Notes: generated by a model from the letters alone, not told the origin. Positions 6,614-14,107 are shown, numbered from the stretch's first letter. The stretch: DNA of 28,075 bases from Azonexaceae bacterium (GCA_009469665.1 SSTB01000116.1:1-28075), one strand, 5' to 3'. Made by a program: numbers and translations.

Positions 6614-7726
6614 CTAGAACAAAGACATCTGACCGCCCGAATGCCCTTCCGCTCGCGGGGGGCGGAAGCGGCTGCAGTCGAGTTCGGGCCAGGCGGTGGC
6701 GAGACCCAGGCGACGGCAGGCGAGTTCGAAGCGCTGCCGGATGAGGTCGGCGTAGTGGCCCAGGCCGGTCATGCGGCGGCCGAAGGCGGCGTCGTTGGCG
6801 CGGCCGCCGCGCAGGTCGTAAAGCACGGCCATCAGACGGGCGGCCTTTTCCGGCGCGTGGTGGTCCAGCCATTCGCTGAACAGTCCGGCTACCTCGTGGG
6901 GCAGGCGCAACAGGGTGTAGCCGGCGTAGCGGGCGCCGTGGTCCCGGGCGGCTTCCAGGATGTGCTCCAGTTGGTGATCGTTCAGGGCCGGAATGATCGG
7001 GGCGACCAGGACACCCACCGGCACCCCGGCGTCGGCCAGGGTGCGCAGGGCCCTCAGGCGGGAGGCGGGGGCGGCGGCCCGGGGCTCCAGTCGGCGGGAG
7101 AGCTCATTGTCCAGCCCGGTGATCGACAGGGCCACGGCGGCCAGGCGGCGGGCGGCCAGGGCGCCCCACAGGTCGGTGTCCCGGGCGACGAGGGACGACT
7201 TGGTCACCAGGGTGACGGGGTGGTCGACGGCCAACAGGGCCTCCAGCACGTCCCGGGTGAGGCGCTGCTGCCGCTCCACCGGCTGGTAGGCGTCGGTAGC
7301 GGTGCCCAGGGCGATGGGGCGGCAGGCGTACCCGGGGGCTGCGAGTTCTTCTTTCAGGCGGGCGACGGCGTCGGGCTTCCAGAACAGGCGAGTCTCAAAA
7401 TCCAGGCCGGGCGAGAGCCCCAGCCAGGCGTGGGTGGGGCGGGCGTAGCAGTAGATGCAGCCGTGCTCGCAGCCGCGGTAGGGATTGAGGGATCGGTCGA
7501 AGCCCAGGTCCGGCGACTCGTTCCAGGAAAGGATGCTGCGGGCCGTATCGACCGATAGACGCGTGGCGGCGGGCGGGGTCTCTTCCTGCCACCAGCCGTC
7601 GTCCTCCGCCTGGCGGCTCCAGGTGGTGAAACGGTGCTCTACGTTGCCCGCCGCGCCGCGTCCCTTCCTGGGGCGGGGAGGCAGCCGGGCGTCGGGGGCG
7701 GGTTCGAAGAGATCGTCCATGGGCAT
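6614..7726 (-). CDS. PA0069-family radical SAM protein
   Basis: This 370-residue protein has the radical SAM cluster motif CxxxCxxC at C86, C90 and C93 (CEHGCIYC), preceded by NPYRGC. It therefore binds a 4Fe-4S cluster and S-adenosylmethionine. The layout (RSILSWNESPD, then NPYRGCEHGCIYCYARP, later GYTLLRLP) is that of the PA0069 group, related to the DNA-repair enzyme spore photoproduct lyase (SplB). The substrate of this group is not established, so I give no gene symbol. The start is uncertain: ATGs at 7726 and 7720 both lack a Shine-Dalgarno, and an upstream TTG at 7753 would add nine residues reaching into the aroG leader. The gene diverges from aroG, and its 3' end almost touches the NrdR boxes, so it reads toward nrdAB but probably has its own transcript. 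Confidence 0.85.
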   Translation of the reverse strand: MPMDDLFEPAPDARLPPRPRKGRGAAGNVEHRFTTWSRQAEDDGWWQEETPPAATRLSVDTARSILSWNESPDLGFDRSLNPYRGCEHGCIYCYARPTHAWLGLSPGLDFETRLFWKPDAVARLKEELAAPGYACRPIALGTATDAYQPVERQQRLTRDVLEALLAVDHPVTLVTKSSLVARDTDLWGALAARRLAAVALSITGLDNELSRRLEPRAAAPASRLRALRTLADAGVPVGVLVAPIIPALNDHQLEHILEAARDHGARYAGYTLLRLPHEVAGLFSEWLDHHAPEKAARLMAVLYDLRGGRANDAAFGRRMTGLGHYADLIRQRFELACRRLGLATAWPELDCSRFRPPRAEGHSGGQMSLF

Positions 7727-7730
7727 CCGG

Positions 7731-7736
7731 TAGAAT
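7731..7736 (+). promoter_or_regulatory. Candidate -10 element for aroG
   Basis: CCGGTAGAAT places a TAGAAT hexamer 23-35 bases upstream of the candidate aroG start codons. No convincing -35 is visible at 16-18 bases, so this is a partial promoter call. It lies within a few bases of the divergent radical SAM start. Confidence 0.35.
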
Positions 7737-7771
7737 GCCGCGATTTTCGCCAAAACAGAATGGGTTTTCCT

Positions 7772-8851
7772 ATGCAGCCGGAAAAGCAGCCGATCACCGA
7801 CGATGTCCGCATCGCCGCCATCTTCGAACTCAGTCCGCCCGAGCAGGTCTTTGCCGAATTACCGGCTGGCGAACGCGCCGCCCGCACCACCTTCGAAGCG
7901 CGCCAGGCGATTCACCGCATTCTGCACGGCGCCGACGACCGCCTGCTGGTCGTCGTCGGTCCCTGCTCGATCCACGACCCTGCCAGCGCCCGGGAGTACG
8001 CAGGCCGTTTGCACGCGGAGGCCGCCCGCCATGCCACCGACCTGGTGGTGCTGATGCGCGTCTATTTCGAAAAGCCGCGCACCACGGTGGGCTGGAAGGG
8101 CCTCATCAACGACCCCCGGCTCGACGGCAGCTTCCGCATCAACGAGGGCCTGCGCCTGGCCCGCCGCATCCTGCTGGAAACCAACGAACTGGGCCTGCCC
8201 TGCGCCACGGAATTCCTCGACACCATCACGCCCCAATACACTGCCGACCTCATTGCCTGGGGCGCCATCGGCGCCCGCACCACCGAATCGCAGGTGCACC
8301 GGGAGCTGGCGTCCGGGCTATCCTGCCCGGTGGGCTTCAAGAACGGTACCGACGGCAATGTGCGCATCGCGGTCGATGCCATCCGCGCCGCCCAGTCGCC
8401 GCACCACTTCCTGTCGGTGACCAAGTCGGGCCACACGGCCATCGTCGCCACGGTGGGCAACGAGGATTGCCACGTCATCCTGCGCGGCGGCAAGGAGCCC
8501 AATTTCGACGCCACCCATGTCGAGGCGGCATGCCAGGACATCGCCCGGGCGGGCCTCGCCGCCCGCCTGATGATCGATTTCTCCCACGGCAACAGCAGCA
8601 AGCAATACGCCCGGCAGAAGGACGTGAGCGCCGACGTCGCCGCTCAGGTGGCGGCGGGGGACGAGCGCATCGTCGGGGTGATGGTCGAATCCCACCTGGT
8701 TGAAGGCCGCCAGGATCTCTCCCCCGACCGTCCCCTGGCCTACGGCCAGAGCATCACCGACGCCTGCATCGGCTGGGACGACACGGTGGCCGTCCTCGAC
8801 CAGCTCGCCGCTGCCGTACGCGCCCGGCGGCTGGTGGAGGCGGAGGGCTAA
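7772..8851 (+). CDS. aroG: 3-deoxy-7-phosphoheptulonate (DAHP) synthase, class I AroF/G/H type
   Basis: This 359-residue cytoplasmic enzyme condenses phosphoenolpyruvate and erythrose 4-phosphate, the first step of aromatic amino acid synthesis. It aligns end to end with the E. coli AroG type: DDRLLVVVGPCSIHDP, then RVYFEKPRTTVGWKG, FKNGTDGN, KSGHTAIV, DFSHGNSSKQ and ESHLVEGRQ. The Cys of GPCSIHD, the Arg of KPRT and the late His/Glu/Asp residues make up the metal and substrate site. I prefer the ATG at 7772, because the E. coli proteins begin about here relative to DDVRI. An in-frame ATG at 7760 would add four residues, and neither has a clear Shine-Dalgarno. Which aromatic amino acid inhibits it cannot be told by eye. 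It is a single gene, convergent with the lipoprotein gene at 8878. Confidence 0.95.
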   Translation: MQPEKQPITDDVRIAAIFELSPPEQVFAELPAGERAARTTFEARQAIHRILHGADDRLLVVVGPCSIHDPASAREYAGRLHAEAARHATDLVVLMRVYFEKPRTTVGWKGLINDPRLDGSFRINEGLRLARRILLETNELGLPCATEFLDTITPQYTADLIAWGAIGARTTESQVHRELASGLSCPVGFKNGTDGNVRIAVDAIRAAQSPHHFLSVTKSGHTAIVATVGNEDCHVILRGGKEPNFDATHVEAACQDIARAGLAARLMIDFSHGNSSKQYARQKDVSADVAAQVAAGDERIVGVMVESHLVEGRQDLSPDRPLAYGQSITDACIGWDDTVAVLDQLAAAVRARRLVEAEG

Positions 8852-8877
8852 GCCTTAGCGATGGGCGGGGCCGCTGC

Positions 8878-9399
8878 TCAACCCCCGAAGTGCAACTGGT
8901 ACTTGGCGCCGTTGGAAAACAGGCAGGCTCCTACGCCGCGGGCGGCGGCGGTGAGTACGTATTCGCAATTGACGTAGCTGCCCTTGCCGCTGGCGGCATT
9001 GGCGATGCCGCGCCGGCCCGCGGCCGGGAGCCGCGTTTCCCCATACACCTGGCGATAGACATTGCCGAAGCCGGCTTGGTCGGTGCCGATACGGCTGGCT
9101 TCGCCCACCAGGGTTTCGCTGCCGGTGTTGAGGGTGAAACGGCCGTGGCCGTTCAGCGTGTCGCTCACCAGGGCGGTGAGGACGCCCATCCTGCCGGCCA
9201 CATCATTTACCGGGTAGAGCCGGGCTTCCAGTTGCACCGGCTGGGGTTGCGCTGCGGGCAAGGCGATGGATTCCGCCGTGCCGGCGCTGGAATAGGTGAC
9301 CTGGGGCGGGTTGCGGGCATCGATGGGCACGACGTAGCAGCCGGAAAGGGCTAGGGAGGCGGCCAGGGCGGCGAGCAGTGGGGAAGGGCGGGCGTTCAT
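8878..9399 (-). CDS. Predicted outer-membrane or periplasmic lipoprotein of unknown function
   Basis: This 173-residue protein starts with a lipoprotein signal ending in the lipobox LSGC (Cys21), followed by YVVPID. The residues after the Cys do not include an inner-membrane retention Asp at +2, so the outer membrane is likely. The mature part reads as a small soluble domain with several Gly/Ala-rich strands (LEARLYPVND, HGRFTLNTG, GKGSYVNCEYVLT) and two further cysteines. I recognise no named family. GGAG lies 7 bases before the ATG at 9399. It diverges from an XRE-type regulator across a 121-base spacer containing a long dyad, so the two may be co-controlled. Confidence 0.78.
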   Translation of the reverse strand: MNARPSPLLAALAASLALSGCYVVPIDARNPPQVTYSSAGTAESIALPAAQPQPVQLEARLYPVNDVAGRMGVLTALVSDTLNGHGRFTLNTGSETLVGEASRIGTDQAGFGNVYRQVYGETRLPAAGRRGIANAASGKGSYVNCEYVLTAAARGVGACLFSNGAKYQLHFGG

Positions 9400-9464
9400 G
9401 GTGGACTCCGGGGATGGGTGACGTCCCCAGTGTGGCCCCCGCTCGCGCTTGGCTCAATATTGCG

Positions 9465-9497
9465 ATACTAAGTGGCGCATAATGCGTCATTTAGTAT
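9465..9497. promoter_or_regulatory. 33-bp imperfect palindrome in the lipoprotein/XRE-regulator intergenic region
   Basis: The halves 9465-9480 and 9482-9497 are inverted copies around one central base. Each outer arm reads ATACTAA and each inner arm ends CGCAT; only two of the 16 pairs mismatch. The dyad overlaps a TATAAA hexamer (9495-9500), 20 bases before the regulator ATG, so a bound protein would block that promoter. A related direct repeat, GCGATACTAA/GTGATACGAA, overlaps and follows it (9462-9471, 9504-9513). The adjacent HTH protein is the obvious candidate to bind here; that is inference. Confidence 0.55.
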
Positions 9498-9520
9498 AAA
9501 TAAGTGATACGAATCGACCC

Positions 9521-10249
9521 ATGGCCTTTCCCACTCTTTTCGATGCCCTCAAGCTGCACTTCAAGGCCCGGGGCCTGACCTATGCCGATGCCGCCCGCGC
9601 CCTGGGGCTTTCCGAGGCCACCGTGAAGCGCATCTTTTCCCGCCGCGATTGCTCCCTGGAGCGCTTTGCCCAGTTGTGCGACCTGGTGCAGGTGGACCTG
9701 GGCGAACTGGCCCGGGTGCAGCCGCGGCCCCGACGCCTGCTCAACCAGTTGTCCCAGGCTCAGGAAGAAGCGCTGGTGGCCGACCCGCGCCTTCTCCTGG
9801 TGGCGGTCTGCGCCCTCAACCAGATGGGGGTGGAGGAGATGCTGGCTGCCTACCGCCTGGACCGGGCCCAGTGCACGGCGCTCCTCCTGCGTCTGGAAGG
9901 GCTGGGGGTGCTGGAGCTCTTTCCCAACGACCGCATCCGCCTCAACGTCGCCCGCACTTTCGCCTGGATCCCTAACGGGCCGATCATGCGCTACGTCACT
10001 GCCCGGGCGGCGGATTTCTTCGACCATCCCTTCGCCGCCCCGGGAGAGTCAATGCGCATCGTCAGCGTGCGCGTCTCGGCTGCCGCCGCCGTGGGGTTGG
10101 TGGCGCGCCTGGAACAGATCGCCCGGGAATACTCGGAGCAGCACGCGGCGGATGCCGTCCTGCCCCTGGCCGACCGGCCGGCGCTCAGCGTCTGTCTGGC
10201 CGTGCGCCATTGGGAGCCGCCGGAGTTCCGGGCCCTGGCGCGGGATTGA
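9521..10249 (+). CDS. XRE/Cro-type helix-turn-helix transcriptional regulator
   Basis: The 242-residue protein has an N-terminal helix-turn-helix at about residues 7-60 (LTYADAARALGLSEATVKRIFSRRD), followed by SLERFAQLCDLVQVDLGEL, the usual XRE pattern. The remaining 180 residues look like a winged-helix or effector region (QEEALVADPRLLLVAVCALNQMG) and a final alpha/beta part (MRIVSVRVSAAAAVGLVARLEQI). I do not recognise a ligand-binding family there. The ATG at 9521 lacks a Shine-Dalgarno. The gene diverges from a lipoprotein gene, and the long dyad between them suggests autoregulation and control of the lipoprotein. It is convergent with the adenosyltransferase gene. Confidence 0.82.
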   Translation: MAFPTLFDALKLHFKARGLTYADAARALGLSEATVKRIFSRRDCSLERFAQLCDLVQVDLGELARVQPRPRRLLNQLSQAQEEALVADPRLLLVAVCALNQMGVEEMLAAYRLDRAQCTALLLRLEGLGVLELFPNDRIRLNVARTFAWIPNGPIMRYVTARAADFFDHPFAAPGESMRIVSVRVSAAAAVGLVARLEQIAREYSEQHAADAVLPLADRPALSVCLAVRHWEPPEFRALARD

Positions 10250-10324
10250 GGGCTTTCCTGGCCGGAATCGACCCTGCGCCCGGTGCAGCGGCTGGTACTG
10301 CGGGGCCAGGCGCGGAAGCAGGCG

Positions 10325-10891
10325 TCAGTCTTCCGGTCCGGAGCGCCGCCACAGCACATCCCCTTGGCCGGCGCTGTGGTTCAGGTGGCGACCCAGGATG
10401 AAGAGCAGGTCGGACAGGCGGTTCAGGTAACGGCGGGTGGCGTCGGCCACCGGCTCGGCGGCGTGCAGCCGGACCACGGCCCGCTCGGCCCGCCGGCATA
10501 CGGTACGGGTCAGGTGGGCGAGGGCGGCAGGGCGAGTCCCCCCGGGCAGGATGAATTCCTTGAGGCGCCCCAGGGGGGCGTTGAAGGCCTCGGCCTGTCG
10601 CTCCAGACGCGCCACTTGGGACTCGCGGACCAGGGTGGTGCCAGGCAGGCAGAGTTCGCCCCCCAGGTCGAAGAGGTCGTGCTGCACGGCGGTCAGGGCC
10701 TCTCGCACCGGAGCGGGCAGGTCTTCGCAGAGGAGCAGGCCAAGGCTGGAATTGAGTTCATCCACCTCGCCTATGGCATCGATGCGCAAGCTGTCCTTGC
10801 CGGTGCGGCTGCCATCGCCCAGCCCGGTGGTGCCTGCGTCCCCGGTGCGGGTGACGATCTTGGACAGGCGGTTGCCGCTGCGTTCGCTCAT
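10325..10891 (-). CDS. pduO: Cob(I)yrinic acid a,c-diamide (cob(I)alamin) adenosyltransferase, PduO type
   Basis: This 188-residue cytoplasmic enzyme transfers the adenosyl group of ATP to cob(I)alamin, making adenosylcobalamin. The N-terminal ATP-binding motif is TRTGDAGTTGLGDG, followed by KDSLRIDAIGEVDELNSSLG. The C-terminal helices have TVCRRAERAVV and RYLNRLSDLLFILGR, with the Arg and Asp residues that shape the active site of PduO-type trimers. GAGGA lies about 8 bases before the ATG at 10891. The family is unrelated to CobA/BtuR and EutT. It diverges from hyi and is not next to cobalamin biosynthesis genes. Its product is the ligand of the riboswitch at 6340-6507, a link made through the family, not through position. 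Confidence 0.93.
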   Translation of the reverse strand: MSERSGNRLSKIVTRTGDAGTTGLGDGSRTGKDSLRIDAIGEVDELNSSLGLLLCEDLPAPVREALTAVQHDLFDLGGELCLPGTTLVRESQVARLERQAEAFNAPLGRLKEFILPGGTRPAALAHLTRTVCRRAERAVVRLHAAEPVADATRRYLNRLSDLLFILGRHLNHSAGQGDVLWRRSGPED

Positions 10892-10919
10892 GGGGGAATC
10901 CTCGGGAAGTGCGACGGAT

Positions 10920-10925
10920 TATACT
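10920..10925 (+). promoter_or_regulatory. Candidate -10 element for hyi
   Basis: TATACT lies 28 bases upstream of the hyi ATG in the divergent adenosyltransferase/hyi spacer. No good -35 is seen at the proper distance. Confidence 0.35.
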
Positions 10926-10953
10926 TTCCCGCCCCGCCCCTAACGCTCCGCCC

Positions 10954-11727
10954 ATGCCCCGCTTCGCCGCCAACCTGAGTTTCCTCTTCACCGAAGTGCC
11001 CTTCGCCCAACGCTTTGCCCGTGCCGCCCGGGCCGGGTTCAGCGGGGTCGAATTCCTCTTCCCCTACCCCTGGCCGGCCCGGGACATCGCGGGCTGTCTG
11101 GCCGCCAGCGGGCTGGAGATGGTGCTGTTCAATTTCCCGGCCGGTGATTGGGATGCAGGGGAACGGGGCCTGGCCTGCCATCCTGCCCGGCGGGAGGAAT
11201 TCGCCGCCGGGGTCGAGACCGCCCTCGATTACGCGCGGGCCCTGGGCTGCCCCCGCCTGCACTGCCTCGCCGGCCTGACGCCGACGGGTTGGGACGAGAA
11301 TACCCTGCGGGACACCTACGTCGCCAACCTGCGCCACGCCGCCGACCGCGCCGCGGACCAAGGGGTGACCGTGCTCATCGAGGCCATCAACAGCAGGGTC
11401 GACATGCCTGGTTACTGGCTCGACACGCCGGCCAAGGCCTTCGCCCTGGCCGAGGCCATCGGGCGGCCGAACCTGAAGGTCCAGTACGACATCTACCACG
11501 CCCTGGTCATGGGAGACGACCCCCGCCGCAGCCTGCGCGAGCATCTACCCGCCGTCGGTCACGTTCAGGCCGCCGACGTGCCGGGGCGCCACGAGCCGGG
11601 CAGCGGCGAAGGGGGGTACGAGGAGATATTCCCGCTGCTGGACAGCCTGGGCTACGGGGGCTGGGTGGGGTGCGAATATCGGCCCCGGGCGGGGACCGAG
11701 GCCGGGCTGGCTTATCTGGGTATTTGA
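10954..11727 (+). CDS. hyi: Hydroxypyruvate isomerase (Hyi/OtnI family)
   Basis: This 257-residue TIM-barrel enzyme of the AP endonuclease 2/xylose isomerase-like fold interconverts hydroxypyruvate and tartronate semialdehyde in glyoxylate use. It has the family length and motifs: FAANLSFLFTEVPF at the start, GVEFLFPYPW, FNFPAGDWDAGERG, LIEAINSRVDMPGYWL, QYDIYH, HVQAADVPGRHEPGSGE and GCEYRP. These hold the catalytic Glu, metal-binding Asp/His and second Glu. The start is the ATG at 10954, because the family begins with MPRFAANLS; longer frames reach into the promoter. OtnI (2-oxotetronate isomerase) is a close relative, so the substrate could differ. Glycolate oxidase and glycerate kinase genes 1-2 kb away support the glyoxylate role. 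Confidence 0.9.
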   Translation: MPRFAANLSFLFTEVPFAQRFARAARAGFSGVEFLFPYPWPARDIAGCLAASGLEMVLFNFPAGDWDAGERGLACHPARREEFAAGVETALDYARALGCPRLHCLAGLTPTGWDENTLRDTYVANLRHAADRAADQGVTVLIEAINSRVDMPGYWLDTPAKAFALAEAIGRPNLKVQYDIYHALVMGDDPRRSLREHLPAVGHVQAADVPGRHEPGSGEGGYEEIFPLLDSLGYGGWVGCEYRPRAGTEAGLAYLGI

Positions 11728-11731
11728 GGAT

Positions 11732-11759
11732 CGGGCCTTTGCGGCCCGGCGTCCGGGCC
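11732..11759. terminator. Competing GC hairpins after hyi
   Basis: A perfect 7-bp stem, GGCCCGG-CGT-CCGGGCC (11743-11759), lies 15 bases after the hyi stop. Its left arm can instead pair with CGGGCC at 11732-11737. There is no T tract, so this is not a classical intrinsic terminator; it may protect the 3' end. The rest of 11760-11889 shows no gene. Confidence 0.3.
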
Positions 11760-11889
11760 GGGTGCCCAGGAGCTATGCCCGGGAAGGGCAGGGCTGGCTC
11801 GAGCGCCGGTGACCTCACCCGTGGTGTGCGAGGGGCAGGGCCCTCGACCTGCCTCGACGCGCCTCGGCAAGCATCGGGGCGCGCCGGCC

Positions 11890-12198
11890 TCATCCGAGCC
11901 GCAGCACCATGGCCTGCCACTCGCGTTCGAAGGATAGCGGATCGACTTCTCCAAGCACTTCCTCCGGCGAGCAGCCGACATTGAGAAAGATCTGAATGTC
12001 TGCGCGATAGGGAGAGATGTACAGCGCTCTACCCTGAGGGTCGAAGGCGATCTCCCTTTGCGGCTGGTGCAGTTCGTTCAGTTCGAGCCACCAGTCCGTA
12101 ATGCTCGTGGCGACCGTATAGAACCTTTGATCCGATTTCGGGAAATGAAGCGCAGCCAGAAATCGATCAAATCTGCCGGGGCGCGACCATGGACCCAT
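11890..12198 (-). CDS. Hypothetical protein, lower GC than its neighbours
   Basis: The 102-residue product looks like a real globular protein: mixed hydrophobic and charged stretches (RFDRFLAALHF, DQRFYTVATSITDWWLELN, ALYISPYRADIQIFLNVG, FEREWQAMVLRLG) with no low-complexity bias. No signal peptide or membrane segment is seen. I do not recognise the family. Codon choice and base composition are visibly less GC-rich than in the flanking genes, which hints at a different origin. The frame is open back to an ATG at 12273, but that start overlaps the end of the hemerythrin gene. I use the ATG at 12198; it lacks a Shine-Dalgarno, and a GGGGAGGCGAGG stretch lies about 35-45 bases further upstream. 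It sits downstream of hemerythrin on the same strand, so it may share its transcript. Confidence 0.6.
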   Translation of the reverse strand: MGPWSRPGRFDRFLAALHFPKSDQRFYTVATSITDWWLELNELHQPQREIAFDPQGRALYISPYRADIQIFLNVGCSPEEVLGEVDPLSFEREWQAMVLRLG

Positions 12199-12251
12199 TT
12201 TCGCGGAGACGTAGCGAAACGGGCGCGCAGCCTCGCCTCCCCGAACGCCCC

Positions 12252-12737
12252 CTACCAGAACTTCCACCACCATTTCTTCTTCTTCATGGTGGTCTCCACT
12301 TCCTTGGACCAGGTGGCGTACTGGGTGAGGCCGGCGCTTTCGAAAAAGGCGCCGAAGCGCTTGTCGCTCTCGTTGATGTGCTGGGTCAGCCAGACCTTGA
12401 GGAAGTGCAGCAGTTCGAAGGTGATGGCGGCGTTTTCGTGGTCCAGCTTGTGCTGGAGGTCCCTCACCTGGCGGATCAGTTCCTCGTGCTGCTGCTTGTG
12501 GAAGTCGAGACCCGGGTAGTGGGTCAGCCGCATGAGGCTTTCTTCGAGCAGGAAATGGGTGCGGGTATACTCGGCCAGCCGGTCCAGGATTTCCCGCGAG
12601 GTGGCCTTGCCGTGGTGTTCGCGGATCGCTTCGTGGAGTTGGTTGAGGAGCGAAACCAGAACCTGGTGCTGCTCGTCCACTTCCTGGATGCCGACGTTGT
12701 AGCTGTCGGACCAGGCAAAGAGTTCTCTGTCGTTCAT
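12252..12737 (-). CDS. Bacteriohemerythrin
   Basis: This 161-residue protein is a single four-helix hemerythrin domain that binds O2 at a non-haem diiron centre. All expected ligands are present: H24 (DEQH), H61 and E65 (HFLLE), H80 and H84 (HKQQH), H120 and D125 (HINESD). The family is used for O2 storage or delivery to respiratory enzymes, or for O2 sensing; no signalling domain is attached here. The last 11 residues, MKKKKWWWKFW, are an unusual cationic and aromatic tail beyond the domain, which could touch the membrane. GAGGG lies about 7 bases before the ATG at 12737. An FNR/ANR-like box 55-68 bases upstream suggests induction at low oxygen. Confidence 0.93.
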   Translation of the reverse strand: MNDRELFAWSDSYNVGIQEVDEQHQVLVSLLNQLHEAIREHHGKATSREILDRLAEYTRTHFLLEESLMRLTHYPGLDFHKQQHEELIRQVRDLQHKLDHENAAITFELLHFLKVWLTQHINESDKRFGAFFESAGLTQYATWSKEVETTMKKKKWWWKFW

Positions 12738-12791
12738 GGGGGTGCCCTCATGGGTGGGTCGGCATGATGTCCCGCCGTGGTGGCGGTGCCC

Positions 12792-12805
12792 TTGACTGAA
12801 ATCAA
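12792..12805. promoter_or_regulatory. FNR/ANR/DNR-like box between bacteriohemerythrin and glycerate kinase
   Basis: TTGAC-TGAA-ATCAA matches 9 of 10 specific positions of the FNR-family consensus TTGAT-N4-ATCAA. Counting on the minus strand, a -10-like CATCAT at 12769-12764 places the box centre near -41.5. This is the class II activation position for the hemerythrin gene. On the plus strand it lies 26 bases before the glycerate kinase ATG, where it could only repress. No FNR-family gene is in the window. Confidence 0.55.
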
Positions 12806-12830
12806 TCATAGACCAAGACAGGCTGGAACG

Positions 12831-14093
12831 ATGGAGCCCAGGGAAATTCTGCGGGAATTGTTCGATACCGGCCTCGGGGCGGCGGACCCGGCGAGCTGCG
12901 TGCCTCCTGCCCTGCCAGCGCCGGGTGACGGCCGTCTGGTGGTCGTGGGGGCGGGCAAGGCGGCCGCCGCCATGGCGCGGGCGGTGGAGGCGGCCTGGCC
13001 GGGGGATCTCGACGGTCTGGTGGTGACCCGCTACGGCCATGGCGTCCCTTGCCGGCGCATCGAGGTGGTCGAGGCGGCCCACCCGGTTCCCGACGCCGCC
13101 GGGGTCGAGGCAGCCCGCCGCATCCTGGAAAGGGTGAGCCGTTGCGGGGTGGAGGAGCGGGTGCTCTTCCTTGCGTCCGGGGGCGGGTCGGCGCTGCTTG
13201 CGGCACCCGTAGAGGGTCTTGGCTTGGAGCAGAAGCAGGCACTCACCTCGCAGCTCTTGCGCAGCGGCGCTGCCATCGATGAAATCAATTGCGTGCGCAA
13301 GCACCTCTCTGCCGTCAAGGGCGGCCGCCTGGCCCTGGCCGCCTGGCCGGCGCCCGTCCTTACTCTGGCCATTTCCGATGTGCCGGGGGACGCCGCGGCG
13401 GTGATTGCCTCGGGGCCGACGGTGGCCGATCCGAGCACCTGCGCTGATGCCCTGGCCGTTTTGGACCGTTACGGCCTGGCCCTGCCGGCAACGTTGCGCG
13501 AGGGGCTGCGCTCGGGCGCCCTGGAGACGCCCAAGCCCGGCGATCCCCGTCTGGCCCGCAGTACCTTCCGCCTGGTGGCGAGTCCGCGGCAGATGCTGCA
13601 AGCCGCTGCCGCCCGCGCTCGGACGCTGGGCCTCTCGCCCCTCATCCTGGGGGACGCCCTGGAGGGCGAGGCGCGGGAAGTGGGGCGCGCCCTGGCCGGT
13701 GTGGCGCTGTCCTGTCGCCGCCATGGCGACCCGCTTGCGGCGCCCTGCGTCCTGCTTTCCGGTGGGGAAACCACGGTCACCGTGCGTGGCCGGGGGCGCG
13801 GCGGACGCAATACGGAATTTCTCCTGGGCCTCGCCCTGGCCCTGGACGGGGCGCCGGGAATCCACGCCCTGGCGGCGGATACGGACGGCATCGACGGCAG
13901 CGAGGACAACGCCGGCGCCTTCGTGACGCCGCAAACCCTCGCCCGGGCGCGGGCCGCCGGGGTCGATGCCCGGGTGGCACTGGCCGCCAACGACGCCTGG
14001 GGATTCTTCTCAGCTCTGGACGATTTGCTGGTGACGGGCCCGACGCGCACCAATGTGAACGACTTCCGGGCCATCCTGGTCGGGGTAGAATAG
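12831..14093 (+). CDS. gckA: Glycerate 2-kinase, MOFRL/GckA (TtuD) family
   Basis: This 420-residue cytoplasmic enzyme phosphorylates D-glycerate to 2-phosphoglycerate with ATP. It has the family N-terminal half (VVVGAGKAAAAMA, ASGGGSALL, INCVRKHLSAVKGGRLA, SDVPGD, IASGPTVADPST). The C-terminal MOFRL domain follows (LLSGGETTVTVRGRGRGGRNTEFLLGLAL, ADTDGIDGSEDNAGAF, GPTRTNVNDF). The start is the ATG at 12831, after CTGGA; a longer reading from 12777 crosses the FNR-like box. The gene ends 14 bases before glcD and is clearly the first gene of a glycolate/glyoxylate operon. It feeds glyoxylate carbon into lower glycolysis, after the carboligase and reductase that are not in this window. Confidence 0.92.
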   Translation: MEPREILRELFDTGLGAADPASCVPPALPAPGDGRLVVVGAGKAAAAMARAVEAAWPGDLDGLVVTRYGHGVPCRRIEVVEAAHPVPDAAGVEAARRILERVSRCGVEERVLFLASGGGSALLAAPVEGLGLEQKQALTSQLLRSGAAIDEINCVRKHLSAVKGGRLALAAWPAPVLTLAISDVPGDAAAVIASGPTVADPSTCADALAVLDRYGLALPATLREGLRSGALETPKPGDPRLARSTFRLVASPRQMLQAAAARARTLGLSPLILGDALEGEAREVGRALAGVALSCRRHGDPLAAPCVLLSGGETTVTVRGRGRGGRNTEFLLGLALALDGAPGIHALAADTDGIDGSEDNAGAFVTPQTLARARAAGVDARVALAANDAWGFFSALDDLLVTGPTRTNVNDFRAILVGVE

Positions 14094-14107
14094 CCGCGGG
14101 AGGGGCC

